A DNA stretch of 64,000 bases from assembly GCF_003697785.1 (NCBI RefSeq), contig NZ_QOKZ01000002.1:62001-126000 (forward strand), read 5' to 3'. The position numbers and the translations under genes were made by a program. The notes beneath the pieces are model-generated. The model did not search any database. It saw only the letters and a list, made by a program, of their open reading frames with translations, and had not been told where the DNA came from. Positions 34,943 to 44,108 of the stretch are shown piece by piece; the stretch's first letter is position 1; every line of letters starts with the position of its first letter. This DNA comes from Paracoccus alkanivorans (GTDB taxonomy: Bacteria > Pseudomonadota > Alphaproteobacteria > Rhodobacterales > Rhodobacteraceae).

Positions 34943-35938
34943 ATGACCGATACCCTCCGTAATTATTATCGCCCCATCCCCCTGCCCTCTGGCGGCCGCT
35001 GGCAATTGGCTGGCGGTTGGACCGGCTTCTCTCAGGCCGAGTTGCTCAGGCGCGGACATCCCCCGCAGATTTGCGACCGGATCCCCCCGGATATCCTGCG
35101 ACGCCTGACCGGGCCGCGCCCGCCGCTGATGGGACTTGCATTCGACCGCCCACGCCTGATGGGCATCATCAACGCGACGCCCGACAGTTTCTCGGATGGC
35201 GGCAGCTATGACCCGGTTGGACAGGGAGAAGCGCTGATCGAGGCGGGGGCGGATATCCTGGATATCGGCGGAGAATCGACCCGCCCCGGCGCTAGGGAAA
35301 TCCCGGAAGCCGAGGAAATCGCCCGCATCGATCCCGCCATCCGGGCGCTGGCCGGGCGTATCCCGCTGTCAGTCGATACCCGCAAGGCCGCGGTGGCAAG
35401 GGCCGCCCTGAAGGCCGGAGCGGTCATGGTCAATGACGTCTCGGGATTCGATTTCGACCCGGAACTGCCGCAAACCGTCGCCGATGCCTCGGTGCCCGTC
35501 TGCCTGATGCATGCGCAGGGCAAGCCCGAAACCATGCAGGACGATCCGCGTTATGACGACGTGTTGCTGGACGTTTACGACGCGCTCGAGGCGCGGGTGG
35601 CACGGGCCGAGGCGGCGGGCATTCCGCGCTCGCGGATCTTCATCGATCCGGGAATCGGCTTTGGCAAGACGCAGGACCACAACCTGGCCCTGCTGAGACG
35701 GATTTCCCTGTATCACGGGCTGGGCTGCCCGATCCTTCTGGGCCTGTCGCGCAAGCGGTTCATCGGCACGATCGGCGGCGCGGAACGCCCGGCGGACCGC
35801 ATGCCCGGAACGCTGGCCCTGACCCTGGCCGCGCTGATGCAGGGGGTTCAGCTGCACCGTGTCCATGACGTCGCCGAAATTGCGCAGGGCATTCGACTGT
35901 GGCAAGCGGTGGCGCAAAAGGATGAGGCAGGAACATGA
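34943..35938 (+). CDS. folP: Dihydropteroate synthase
   Basis: Condenses hydroxymethyl-dihydropterin diphosphate with p-aminobenzoate; the sulfonamide target. 331 aa. Both signatures are present: [14 protein letters not shown] and [13 protein letters not shown], then NDVSGF and [15 protein letters not shown]. An N-terminal extension of about 70 residues precedes the TIM barrel. The ATG at 34943 is chosen over the upstream ATG, which lies within folB. Its stop overlaps the glmM ATG (ATGA). Confidence 0.95.
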   Translation: MTDTLRNYYRPIPLPSGGRWQLAGGWTGFSQAELLRRGHPPQICDRIPPDILRRLTGPRPPLMGLAFDRPRLMGIINATPDSFSDGGSYDPVGQGEALIEAGADILDIGGESTRPGAREIPEAEEIARIDPAIRALAGRIPLSVDTRKAAVARAALKAGAVMVNDVSGFDFDPELPQTVADASVPVCLMHAQGKPETMQDDPRYDDVLLDVYDALEARVARAEAAGIPRSRIFIDPGIGFGKTQDHNLALLRRISLYHGLGCPILLGLSRKRFIGTIGGAERPADRMPGTLALTLAALMQGVQLHRVHDVAEIAQGIRLWQAVAQKDEAGT

Positions 35939-37278
35939 GCGATAAACTTTTCGGAACCGATGGCGTGCGCGGACGCGCCAACAGCCACCCCATGACCGCC
36001 GAGATGGCGCTGCGGCTTGGCGCGGCGGCGGGGCGCTTCTTTCGCCGCGACCAGCGCAACAGGCATCGCGTCGTGATCGGCAAGGACACCCGGCTCTCGG
36101 GCTACATGCTGGAGAACGCCCTGACTGCCGGGCTGACCTCGACCGGCATGAACGTGCTGCTGCTGGGGCCCGTGCCGACGCCGGCGGTGGGCTATCTGAC
36201 CCGCTCGATGCGGGCCGATCTGGGGATCATGATATCGGCCAGCCACAATCCGGCAGAGGATAACGGCATCAAGTTCTTTGGGCCGGATGGCTTCAAGCTG
36301 TCCGACGAGGCCGAGGCCGAGATCGAAAAAATCGTCGCAGGCGAGATCGCCCCCGCACAGCCGGGCAATATCGGCCGCGCCAAGCGCATCGATGACGGTC
36401 GCGGGCGGTATGTGGAATACGCCAAGACGACTTTCCCGGGAGGCCAGCGGCTGAACGGGTTCAGGGTGGTGATCGACTGTGCCCATGGCGCGGCCTATCG
36501 CGCCGCCCCCGAAGTCCTGTGGGAACTGGGCGCCGACGTGATCCCGCTTGGCGTCGAGCCGAACGGTTTCAACATCAATGACGGCGTCGGCAGCACCCAC
36601 CCCGAAGCCTGCGCCGAGGCGGTGATCCGGCATGGCGCACATCTGGGCATCACGCTGGATGGCGATGCCGACCGGGTCCAGATCATCGACGAAAATGGCA
36701 AGCTGGCCGACGGCGATCAGATCATGGCGCTGCTGGCATCCCGTTGGGCAGCGCAGGGAAAGCTGCGGGGCGATGCGCTGGTCGCCACAGTGATGTCCAA
36801 CCTGGGGCTGGAGCATTTTCTTGAAAGGCATGGGCTTCGGCTTGAACGAACCCGGGTCGGCGACCGCTATGTCGTCGAACGGATGCGCGAGGCGGGCTAT
36901 AACCTCGGGGGCGAGCAATCGGGCCATATCGTGATGACCGATTACGCGACCACCGGGGACGGGCTGATCGCGGGGTTGCAATTCCTGGCGGCAATGGCCG
37001 ATAGCGGCGATCCGGCCAGCCGGCTGGTGTCGCAATTCGAACCGGTGCCGCAACTGTTGAAGAATGTGCGCTATACGGCGGGCAGCGACCCGCTGGCACT
37101 CGCCGAGGTGCAATCGGTCATCACCGCCGCCGAAGCCCGCTTGGGCGGCACAGGACGCGTGCTGATCCGCAAATCCGGGACCGAACCGCTGATCCGGGTC
37201 ATGGCCGAGGCGCAGGACGAAACGTTGTTGCACGAGGTCGTGGACGGGATCGTTGCCGCGGTCGAAAAAGCGGCGTGA
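35935..37278 (+). CDS. glmM: Phosphoglucosamine mutase
   Basis: Interconverts glucosamine-6-P and glucosamine-1-P on the way to UDP-GlcNAc for peptidoglycan and LPS. 447 aa. The phosphoserine is Ser103 in [14 protein letters not shown]; the Mg loop is DGDADRVQ (from Asp242); the sugar-binding GGEQSGHIV and phosphate-binding [12 protein letters not shown] follow. The folB-folP-glmM order is usual in alphaproteobacteria. Confidence 0.97.
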   Translation: MSDKLFGTDGVRGRANSHPMTAEMALRLGAAAGRFFRRDQRNRHRVVIGKDTRLSGYMLENALTAGLTSTGMNVLLLGPVPTPAVGYLTRSMRADLGIMISASHNPAEDNGIKFFGPDGFKLSDEAEAEIEKIVAGEIAPAQPGNIGRAKRIDDGRGRYVEYAKTTFPGGQRLNGFRVVIDCAHGAAYRAAPEVLWELGADVIPLGVEPNGFNINDGVGSTHPEACAEAVIRHGAHLGITLDGDADRVQIIDENGKLADGDQIMALLASRWAAQGKLRGDALVATVMSNLGLEHFLERHGLRLERTRVGDRYVVERMREAGYNLGGEQSGHIVMTDYATTGDGLIAGLQFLAAMADSGDPASRLVSQFEPVPQLLKNVRYTAGSDPLALAEVQSVITAAEARLGGTGRVLIRKSGTEPLIRVMAEAQDETLLHEVVDGIVAAVEKAA

Positions 37279-37310
37279 TCCGGGGTTCGCGCTTTTGCGT
37301 CCCGCGATGG

Positions 37311-37327
37311 CCGGGGTTCCACCCCGG
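37311..37327 (+). terminator. GC-rich hairpin after glmM
   Basis: CCGGGG (37311-37316) and CCCCGG (37322-37327) form a 6-bp stem with a 5-base loop, directly before repeat copy 3, between convergent genes. Confidence 0.45.
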
Positions 37328-37328
37328 A

Positions 37329-37356
37329 CCCCGAGGTATTTGGACAAAGAAGAAGA
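37329..37356 (+). repeat. Convergent-junction repeat, copy 3
   Basis: CCCCGAGGTATTT followed by GGACAAAGAAGAAGA. The stretch from GGTATTT through AAGAAGAAG is identical to copy 4 at 54.7 kb in inverse orientation and differs from copy 1 by three bases. Between the convergent glmM and FAD monooxygenase genes. Confidence 0.75.
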
Positions 37357-37359
37357 GCG

Positions 37360-38490
37360 CTACGGCGTCACCGCGACCGGGTCGTAATCATAGAGCCAGT
37401 CGAACCGGCCAAGCAATCGTCCCGGCGCGAAGCGGCTGGCAAGGCGCAGCGCCGTATGTGCCGCAAAACGGAGCGGGCCCGTCAGGTGATAATTGCGGGC
37501 ATTCGCATTGGCCGCGGCCACGATGCGTGCGGCTCTTGGTCGGCGGAGGGCCTCGAAGCGGGCCAGTGCGGATGACTGGTCGGGCTGGCTGGCGAGGCAG
37601 GCAGCGAGGATCCATGCATCCTCGATCGCCATCGCCGCGCCCTGGGCCATGAAGGGCAAGGTGGGATGGGCGGCATCCCCGATCAGGACCATGCGGCCAT
37701 CCTGCCAGCATCCGGCGAGTTCATGGCGGAACAGCCCCCAGATATGGGTTTCCGTGACCGCATCGAGCCATTCCGGAACCGGCCCGCCGAAAGCGGCAAA
37801 GGCCGCGCGGAGATTGGCGGGATCATCCGGCTGTGACCAGCCTTCCTCTTGCCATTCATGGCGTTCCTGCACGGCCACGAGGTTGCGCAATCCCCCGGCC
37901 AGCGGATAGCTGACGAGATGACGGCCAGGCCCCATGAAGACCTGTGCTTCGGGCGTGGCCTCGGTATGATCCGGGATCACCGCGCGCCATGCCGTCTGAT
38001 GCGTGAAAAAGGGCACTTCCCGGCCGTTCAGCGCTATGCGGATCATGCTGCGCAACCCATCCGCGCCGATGACCAGCGTATCCCCGGGCGGCTTCTCGAC
38101 CATCCGGTTCAGCCGAATCTCCGCCCCGGCGGCCCTGGCCGCTTCGGCAAGCAGCTCGATCAAGCGCGCCCGGTGGATCAGGCAGAAATCATCATCGGGC
38201 CGATGGCGAAGCAGGTCGAGCGTGGCGACCGGTGCCCCGCCCGTCTCCCGCAGCCGCACGGCCCGGCTGCGCAGGGAGATCCGGCGCAGTTCCACGCTCA
38301 GCCCCAGGGCGTCAATCACCCGTATCGCATTGGGCGACAGTTGCAGCCCTGCCCCGGCCTCGCGAATGGCGGTCGCGCGCTCCAGAACGGTGACCCGCGC
38401 ACCTCTTTGAGCCAGGGCGATGGCGGCGGTCAGGCCGGCGACACCCGCACCGACGATGGTGGCGGAACGCCCCTTCAGCGCGGTGCTCAT
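37360..38490 (-). CDS. FAD-dependent monooxygenase (salicylate/3-hydroxybenzoate hydroxylase-like)
   Basis: 376-aa flavoprotein monooxygenase. The FAD Rossmann motif is IVGAGVAGLTAAIALAQRG (12-30); TLVIGADGLRSMIR is the DG motif; MVLIGDAAHPTLPFMAQGA is the GD motif for FAD ribose. The class hydroxylates aromatic acids, but the substrate here is unknown. The start overlaps the stop of the upstream DJ-1-type gene (ATGA). Confidence 0.88.
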   Translation of the reverse strand: MSTALKGRSATIVGAGVAGLTAAIALAQRGARVTVLERATAIREAGAGLQLSPNAIRVIDALGLSVELRRISLRSRAVRLRETGGAPVATLDLLRHRPDDDFCLIHRARLIELLAEAARAAGAEIRLNRMVEKPPGDTLVIGADGLRSMIRIALNGREVPFFTHQTAWRAVIPDHTEATPEAQVFMGPGRHLVSYPLAGGLRNLVAVQERHEWQEEGWSQPDDPANLRAAFAAFGGPVPEWLDAVTETHIWGLFRHELAGCWQDGRMVLIGDAAHPTLPFMAQGAAMAIEDAWILAACLASQPDQSSALARFEALRRPRAARIVAAANANARNYHLTGPLRFAAHTALRLASRFAPGRLLGRFDWLYDYDPVAVTP

Positions 38491-39065
38491 GCCGAATGTT
38501 CGGCCGCGGTGATTCGGCGGAACTGGTTGAGCGCATCATCGTCCAGGCCGGCGGCACGCAGTACCTCGGCCGCGAATGTAACCGGGGCGGTGCCGGAGGC
38601 GGTGATGATCCCGTCATCGGCGACGGCATGCGCGACATCCTGATAATCATCCGCCGCCGCGTAATCGGGCAGCCAGTGGCGCAGGAAATCCAGCCCGTTC
38701 GAGGTATGGCGCCGTCCATCCAGCAGCCCCGTCCGCGCCAATGCCAGTGTCGCCCCACAGATTGCCGCGACGGTCTGGCCCCGGCTATGCGCGTCACGCA
38801 GCATCCCGTCCAGATCCGGTGCGTCCTCGCCGGTCCAGCCATCGCTGCCGCAAAGCACGATCACCTCGTCGCCCTGCAACCGGATATCCGGCAGGTCGGT
38901 CACGCGCAGCCCGCCCATCGAGATCACCTCCCCGCCACCGGGTGTCGCGTGGCGGGTCTGCAGGCCATAAAAATCCCCGCCGATACCGGAGATCAGCGGG
39001 GTTTCCCAATCGGCGAACCCATCGATCAGCACGATCAGAGCGGGTTTCAATACGGTCTTGTCCAT
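38487..39065 (-). CDS. DJ-1/PfpI family protein
   Basis: 192-aa glutamine-amidotransferase-fold protein of the DJ-1/PfpI group. The nucleophile elbow AAICGATLALA carries the reactive cysteine; the N-terminal IDGFADWETPL carries the conserved acidic residue. Family members act as stress chaperones, deglycases or isonitrile hydratases. ATG at 39065 chosen because AAGGAGGG sits 6 bases before it (an in-frame GTG two codons earlier is possible). Coupled to the monooxygenase. Confidence 0.83.
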   Translation of the reverse strand: MDKTVLKPALIVLIDGFADWETPLISGIGGDFYGLQTRHATPGGGEVISMGGLRVTDLPDIRLQGDEVIVLCGSDGWTGEDAPDLDGMLRDAHSRGQTVAAICGATLALARTGLLDGRRHTSNGLDFLRHWLPDYAAADDYQDVAHAVADDGIITASGTAPVTFAAEVLRAAGLDDDALNQFRRITAAEHSA

Positions 39066-39112
39066 CTGCACCCTCCTTGTTGAATGACAGGGGGCAGCCT
39101 CGCGCGCCCCGG

Positions 39113-39535
39113 TCAGTCGTCGCGATGCACACGTTCGCGCCGCTCATGGCGTTCCTGCGCCTCGAGCGTCATGGTGGCAATCGGACGCGCATCCAGCCGC
39201 TTGAGGCTGATCGGCTCGCCCGTCATCTCGCAATAACCGTATTCGCCCGTTTCGATCCGGCGCAGCGCGGCGTCGATCTTGCTGACCAGCTTGCGCTGGC
39301 GGTCACGGGTGCGCAGCTCCAGCGCACGATCGGTTTCCTCGCTGGCGCGATCCGCCAGATCCGGCACGCTGCGGGCACTGTATTGCAACCCTTCAAGCGT
39401 TTCGGCCGACTGATCCAGCAATTCCTGCTTCCAAGCCTCCAATTTCCGGCGGAAATATTCGAGTTGCCGGTCATTCATGAATGGTTCGTCTTCTGCGGGG
39501 TGATAATCCTGGGGAAGGAAGGTCTGGGCTTTCAT
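39113..39535 (-). CDS. dksA: RNA polymerase-binding transcription factor DksA, single-cysteine form
   Basis: 140-aa regulator that binds the RNA polymerase secondary channel and acts with ppGpp. The coiled-coil tip is DLADRASEETDR with the conserved Asp59 and Asp62. The globular part reads YGYCEMTGEPISLKRLDARP, with Cys102 the only cysteine: the other three zinc ligands of E. coli DksA are replaced (Thr105 and later Thr/Ala). This matches the zinc-independent type I recall for Rhodobacter. The start ATG gives MKAQTFLP, the standard DksA N-terminus. Confidence 0.9.
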   Translation of the reverse strand: MKAQTFLPQDYHPAEDEPFMNDRQLEYFRRKLEAWKQELLDQSAETLEGLQYSARSVPDLADRASEETDRALELRTRDRQRKLVSKIDAALRRIETGEYGYCEMTGEPISLKRLDARPIATMTLEAQERHERRERVHRDD

Positions 39536-39716
39536 AGGTCCTCCGGCGGCGCCGGGCGGAACAGGAATCCGGCACCTTGGGCGCCCCATTACCGGATGGT
39601 GCGGAGCTTGTCACTAGCTCAATATCCGGTATTTGACCGAATGAACAAATCGAAACACGGGTCCACACACCAATAACGGGAAGCCGGACATGGTTTTCGC
39701 TGAAAAGGAGAAGCTG

Positions 39717-40556
39717 ATGCAGTTCACCGGGACCGAGCGCTATGTCGCACCGCCCGAGCTGGCGATCGCCGTCAATGCCGCCGTCACGCTGGAACGCCCG
39801 TTGCTGGTCAAGGGCGAACCCGGCACCGGCAAGACCGAGCTGGCCCGGCAGGTGGCTGAGGGCATGGGCCTTCCCATCATCGAATGGCATGTGAAATCGA
39901 CGACCAAGGCCCAGCAGGGCCTGTATGAATACGACGCGGTCAGCCGTCTGCGCGACAGCCAGCTTGGGGATGAGCGGGTCCATGACGTCGGCAATTACAT
40001 TCGCAAGGGCAAATTGTGGCAGGCTTTCGAAGCCGGGCGGAAAACCGTCCTGCTGATCGACGAGATCGACAAGGCCGATATCGAGTTCCCGAACGACCTG
40101 CTGCAGGAACTCGACCGGATGGAATTCCATGTCTACGAGACCGGCGAGACGATCCGCGCCAGCCACCGGCCGGTCGTGATCATCACCTCGAACAACGAAA
40201 AGGAACTGCCCGACGCATTCCTGCGGCGCTGCTTCTTTCATTACATCCGCTTTCCCGACGCGGAAACGCTGCGTGCAATCGTCGATGTTCATTATCCGGG
40301 GCTGAAGCCGCGCTTGCTGGAGGAGACGCTGAACCAGTTCTTCGAACTGCGCGAAACGCCGGGGCTGAAGAAGAAGCCTTCGACCAGCGAACTTCTGGAC
40401 TGGCTCAAGCTGATCCTCGCCGAGGATTTGTCTCCCGAGGATCTCAGGCGCGATGCCACGGAGATGCTGCCCAGATTGCACGGGGCGCTGCTCAAGAACG
40501 AACAGGATGTTGCGCTGTTCGAAAAGCTGGCATTCATGGCACGGCGGCAAAGATAG
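39717..40556 (+). CDS. MoxR-type AAA+ ATPase
   Basis: 279-aa AAA+ ATPase. Walker A KGEPGTGKTEL, Walker B VLLIDEIDKAD, sensor-1 IITSNNEKELPDAFLRRC (arginine finger at the end). MoxR ATPases act as metallo-cofactor insertases or maturation chaperones, normally with a VWA-domain partner encoded next door; none is here. The ATG at 39717 is preceded by AAGGAG at 6-base spacing and yields the family start MQFTGTERYV; an earlier in-frame ATG at 39690 is less likely. Confidence 0.9.
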   Translation: MQFTGTERYVAPPELAIAVNAAVTLERPLLVKGEPGTGKTELARQVAEGMGLPIIEWHVKSTTKAQQGLYEYDAVSRLRDSQLGDERVHDVGNYIRKGKLWQAFEAGRKTVLLIDEIDKADIEFPNDLLQELDRMEFHVYETGETIRASHRPVVIITSNNEKELPDAFLRRCFFHYIRFPDAETLRAIVDVHYPGLKPRLLEETLNQFFELRETPGLKKKPSTSELLDWLKLILAEDLSPEDLRRDATEMLPRLHGALLKNEQDVALFEKLAFMARRQR

Positions 40557-40648
40557 TCGTCGCGACAACGGCCCCATGCTCACATGCCGTTGAACCCGCC
40601 GCTTTTTCACGGCTAGAAATGGCACATGACCCAAGCATAGGATCCGTG

Positions 40649-41785
40649 ATGCATTTACCCATTCTCAAGGCCCGTGATCCCGGGCAGCCGCACCGGGCCG
40701 CGACCCAGCTTGAACTTCTGTTCGATCTTGTCAGCGTCATTGCCATCGCCTCGGTCACCGCAGAGTTGCACCACGCCATCAGCAGCAATCACGGCGCCGA
40801 GATATTCCCGCGCTTTGCCTTCCTGTTCATGGCGATCTGGTGGTCGTGGATGAATTTCACCTGGTTCGCCAGCGCCTTCGACAATGACGGCCCGGTCTAC
40901 CGGGTTCTGGTCATGGTGATCATGGGCGGCCAGCTGCTATTCGCCGGCGGGGTCGAGCATATCGTCGAAACACTGGATTTCCGTTGGGGACTGCTCGGCT
41001 GGATCGTCATGCGGCTTGGCATGATCGCCCTGTGGCTGCAGGCCTCGCGCAATGACGCATACCGCACCACCGCGTTGCGCTATGCCATCGGCATCGCCTT
41101 CGCGCAGCTTTGCTGGATCGCCATGTATTTCATGACCCGCGGCAATACGGCGGCGTTCTTTACCGTCGGCATTCTCGTCTTCATCGTCGAGCTGCTGGTT
41201 CCGGCCATCGCCGAGAAGGCGCGCAACACGCCCTTTCATCGCCACCACATGATCGAGCGCTATGGTCTGCTGACGATCATTTCCCTGGGAGAGATCGTAT
41301 TGGCCATCTCACTGGGGTTCGCCGCGCTCTTCGGAGAGGACGCGCTGGCTGCCCCCGCGATCACCGCCATTGCCGCGCTGGTGATCGTCTTTGCCGCCTT
41401 CTGGATCTATTTCGCCGAGGAGAATCACCTGCCCGACACGGCTCTGGGAACGGCACTGAGCTGGGGATACGGACATGTCCTCGTCTTCGGGGCGCTGGCC
41501 GTCATGGGTGCGGGTGTCGCCGCCGAGGTCGATCTGGCCGCACATGCATCGCATGGCTCGACCCAGGAAAGCATCGCCAAATGGCTCGGCGTGCCGCTGG
41601 CGGTGTTCTGGCTGACCCTGGCCGTGATCCGCGACCGGCATTTCCGGCTTGGCCGGCGCGCTTTCGCATTGCCGGCCATGGCGGTGCTGGTCCTGCTTGC
41701 GGCATGGTTCGGCGCACCGACCACGGTCTTTGCATTGCTGTCGGTCATCGCGGTTCTGTGGCGGGTGCCGATGCGCGTGGAATAG
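40649..41785 (+). CDS. Low temperature requirement protein A (LtrA) family membrane protein
   Basis: 378-aa inner-membrane protein with about ten hydrophobic segments. The LtrA signature is at the N-terminus: HRAATQLELLFDLVSVIAIA; HRHHMIERYGLLTIISLGEIVLA is a second conserved block. LtrA was named from Listeria cold growth; its biochemical role is not known. Start ATG at 40649 or an in-frame ATG at 40619; neither has a clear ribosome-binding site. A longer frame extending upstream overlaps moxR out of frame and is not used. Confidence 0.83.
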   Translation: MHLPILKARDPGQPHRAATQLELLFDLVSVIAIASVTAELHHAISSNHGAEIFPRFAFLFMAIWWSWMNFTWFASAFDNDGPVYRVLVMVIMGGQLLFAGGVEHIVETLDFRWGLLGWIVMRLGMIALWLQASRNDAYRTTALRYAIGIAFAQLCWIAMYFMTRGNTAAFFTVGILVFIVELLVPAIAEKARNTPFHRHHMIERYGLLTIISLGEIVLAISLGFAALFGEDALAAPAITAIAALVIVFAAFWIYFAEENHLPDTALGTALSWGYGHVLVFGALAVMGAGVAAEVDLAAHASHGSTQESIAKWLGVPLAVFWLTLAVIRDRHFRLGRRAFALPAMAVLVLLAAWFGAPTTVFALLSVIAVLWRVPMRVE

Positions 41786-41803
41786 ATCACGCCGGACGGA
41801 GGA

Positions 41804-42520
41804 TCAGACTGACAAGGCGAAAACGGCAAGCATCGCGGTCTCGGTCAGCACCGAGGCAGTGCCCAGCACATCACCGGTATGTCCACCCAGCCAGACCCGA
41901 GCCTGCCAGATCGTGAAACCGGTGGCCGCCAGCCCCGCCAACAGGGCAAGAAACACGCCATCCCCGGCGACCGGCAACAGGCAAAGGATCGCGATCAGCG
42001 AGGCCATTACGACATTGCGCGCGCCGGGCGTGCCCGCCGCGCGGCCAAGCCCGTCCGGGCGGGCGGGCAGCATCGCCCCCAGGGTCAGCACGGTCGATGT
42101 GCGGCCACAGGCCGCGGCGGCAACAAGGTGCCACGGTCCCAGCACGCTGATCGCCGCCACGCGTATCAGGCTGGTCAGGATCAGGGCGACCACCCCGAAA
42201 CTTCCGATCGCCGGATCGCGCATGATCCGCAGCCGCTCCTCCCTGTCGCGCCCGCCCGCCGCATCGATGAAATCGGCCAGGGCATCTTCATGCAGCGCAC
42301 CGGTGAACCAGACCGCAAGCGCAAGCGACAGGGCCGCGTGCAGCAGGGCCGGTCCGGGCAACAGGAACGGCAGCGAGGCCACGGCCCCGACCACGGCTCC
42401 GACCAGCGGAAAAGCCCAGCTGCTTGCCGCCAGCGGCAGCACGCGCGCCGGCAACAACCGTTCCAGCGGCATGCGCGTCAGAAAAACCATTGCCAGAACG
42501 AACTGATACCACCTAACCAA
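41804..42520 (-). CDS. cobS: Adenosylcobinamide-GDP ribazoletransferase (cobalamin synthase)
   Basis: Membrane enzyme joining GDP-cobinamide and alpha-ribazole in the last assembly step of cobalamin. About 238 aa with 5-6 hydrophobic segments. Diagnostic: FTGALHEDALADFIDAAGGRD and RIMRDPAIGSFGVV (Mg-binding acidic residues). Start placed at a TTG (42520) that overlaps the cobT stop and has GGAGG at 6 bases, giving the usual short N-terminus; an ATG at 42550 is the alternative (38-base overlap, no ribosome-binding site). Last gene of cobU-cobT-cobS. Confidence 0.88.
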   Translation of the reverse strand: MVRWYQFVLAMVFLTRMPLERLLPARVLPLAASSWAFPLVGAVVGAVASLPFLLPGPALLHAALSLALAVWFTGALHEDALADFIDAAGGRDREERLRIMRDPAIGSFGVVALILTSLIRVAAISVLGPWHLVAAAACGRTSTVLTLGAMLPARPDGLGRAAGTPGARNVVMASLIAILCLLPVAGDGVFLALLAGLAATGFTIWQARVWLGGHTGDVLGTASVLTETAMLAVFALSV

Positions 42521-43466
42521 TTCCCGCCTCCGCGAAGGTTGCCATGCCATTATGGCATTCGATCGCCGCACGCAGCAACATGAGCGCGACCGCCGCGCCA
42601 GAGCCCTCTCCAAGGCGCATATCCAGGGACAATACCGGCCTCTTGCCAAGGGCGGCAACAAGGCGGCGATGCCCCGGCTCGGCGCTTTCATGGCCGATCA
42701 GGCAGTGGCTCAGCGCCTGCGGGTCGTCGCGGATGAGAACCGAGGCCGCCGCCGTGCAGATGAACCCGTCCAGGATCACCGGCAGTCCCAACTCCCGCGC
42801 GCGCAGCACCGCACCGCAGATCGCGGCCTGCTCGCGCCCGCCGAAGGCCGCGAGGGTCTCGCACGCCGTGGCTGGCCGATGCCGGGCAAGCCCCGCTTCC
42901 ACGGCCCGCAGTTTCCGGGACAGAATGTCGCCCTCCGCGCCGGTGCCCGGCCCGACCCAGTCCTCTGCGCCTCCGCCGAAGGTCGAGGCCGCCAATGCCG
43001 CCGCAACGGTGGAATTGCCGATCCCCATCTCGCCCAGCAGCAGGATATCGGCATGCGCATCGACCGCGCCTGCGCCCTGAGTCATGGCATCCTCGACCTC
43101 GGCAGGCTCCATCGCCGGGCCTTGCGTGAAATCACGGGTCGGCCGGTCCAGATCCAGCGGCAGGACGGACAGGCCGGCCCCCGCCACCCGGCAAAGCTGG
43201 TTGATCGCCGCACCGCCGGCACGGAAATTGCGCACCATCAACTCGGTCACTTCGGTGGGAAACGGGTTCACGCCCTGCGCGACAATGCCGTGATTGCCCG
43301 CGAAAACCACCGCCTGCGCACGCTCCAGCCGGGGCCGTTCGCGCCCTTGCCACCCGGCCATGAACACCGCAAGCTCCTCCAGCCGCCCGAGGGAACCGGG
43401 CGGCTTTGTCAGGTTGTTCTGACGATCACGCGCGGCATTCGCGGCCTGCTCGTCAAAAGAGCGCAT
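42513..43466 (-). CDS. cobT: Nicotinate-nucleotide--dimethylbenzimidazole phosphoribosyltransferase
   Basis: Makes alpha-ribazole phosphate, the lower ligand of cobalamin. 317 aa. Signatures: TKPPGSLGRLEELA (21-34), FAGNHGIVAQGVNPFP, LLLGEMGIGNSTVAAAL, and the C-terminal LDMRLGEGSGAAVALMLLRAA with the catalytic-type Glu. Overlaps cobU by 14 bases and cobS by 8 bases. Confidence 0.95.
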   Translation of the reverse strand: MRSFDEQAANAARDRQNNLTKPPGSLGRLEELAVFMAGWQGRERPRLERAQAVVFAGNHGIVAQGVNPFPTEVTELMVRNFRAGGAAINQLCRVAGAGLSVLPLDLDRPTRDFTQGPAMEPAEVEDAMTQGAGAVDAHADILLLGEMGIGNSTVAAALAASTFGGGAEDWVGPGTGAEGDILSRKLRAVEAGLARHRPATACETLAAFGGREQAAICGAVLRARELGLPVILDGFICTAAASVLIRDDPQALSHCLIGHESAEPGHRRLVAALGKRPVLSLDMRLGEGSGAAVALMLLRAAIECHNGMATFAEAGIG

Positions 43467-43983
43467 CGATCTCCTCCCTCGCCGGTTTCAGCCGCAGGGG
43501 CTGGCCGCTGACCGACATCCAGACCTCGTCCGCGATCCCGGCCACCGCCTGATTCATCCAGCCGTGACGGTCCCGGAAACGGCGCGCCATTTCGTTCCCC
43601 GGCACGATTCCCTGCCCCAGTTCATTGGTTACCAGCACTACAGGCATCCTTTGCTGACGCAAGGTCAGGACGAGCCCCTCGACATCGGCGGAATCCATGC
43701 AGTTGGCCAGCCATAGTGTGAGGCAATCAACCAGCCTCACCCCCCGGCCATCGGTTTCCCGCAAGGCCCGATCCAGCGCCACCGGCTCTTCCACCGTTAT
43801 CCAGCTTTCCCCGCGACGTGATTGATGTTGCGCGATTCTTTCTGACATCTCGCTATCACGGGACTCTGCCGTGGCGATATAAATCCTGGGCAGGCCATGG
43901 CGCGCGACCAGCCGTTCGGCCAAGGCCGATTTGCCCGACCGCGCCCCGCCGGTAACCAGCGTGATATACCTGTTTTCAGTCAT
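43453..43983 (-). CDS. cobU: Bifunctional adenosylcobinamide kinase / adenosylcobinamide-phosphate guanylyltransferase
   Basis: Phosphorylates adenosylcobinamide and adds GMP, preparing the nucleotide-loop assembly. 176 aa. P-loop LVTGGARSGKSALAERL (8-24), IYIATAESRDSEM, and the RG/DCLTLWLAN motif. The start is the ATG giving MTENRYIT, with AGAGG upstream; 16 further in-frame residues upstream are not family-like. First gene of cobUTS and divergent from oppA. Called cobP in some alphaproteobacteria. Confidence 0.94.
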   Translation of the reverse strand: MTENRYITLVTGGARSGKSALAERLVARHGLPRIYIATAESRDSEMSERIAQHQSRRGESWITVEEPVALDRALRETDGRGVRLVDCLTLWLANCMDSADVEGLVLTLRQQRMPVVLVTNELGQGIVPGNEMARRFRDRHGWMNQAVAGIADEVWMSVSGQPLRLKPAREEIDALF

Positions 43984-44070
43984 TGCGGCCTCTTTTCCAC
44001 AAGTGTGGTTAACAGAAAAGCGACAATTCAACTTTACGCCAATCGCCGTTGGTCTAGTTTCCTCTTATTC

Positions 44071-44086
44071 CGGTGCGGAGGCACCG
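44071..44086 (+). promoter_or_regulatory. 5'-leader hairpin of oppA
   Basis: CGGTGC-GGAG-GCACCG: 6-bp perfect stem with a tetraloop, ending 22 bases before the oppA start and just before the AAGGAGG ribosome-binding site. It could stabilise the mRNA or influence translation. Confidence 0.35.
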
Positions 44087-44108
44087 ACATCCAACAAGGA
44101 GGAACGCT

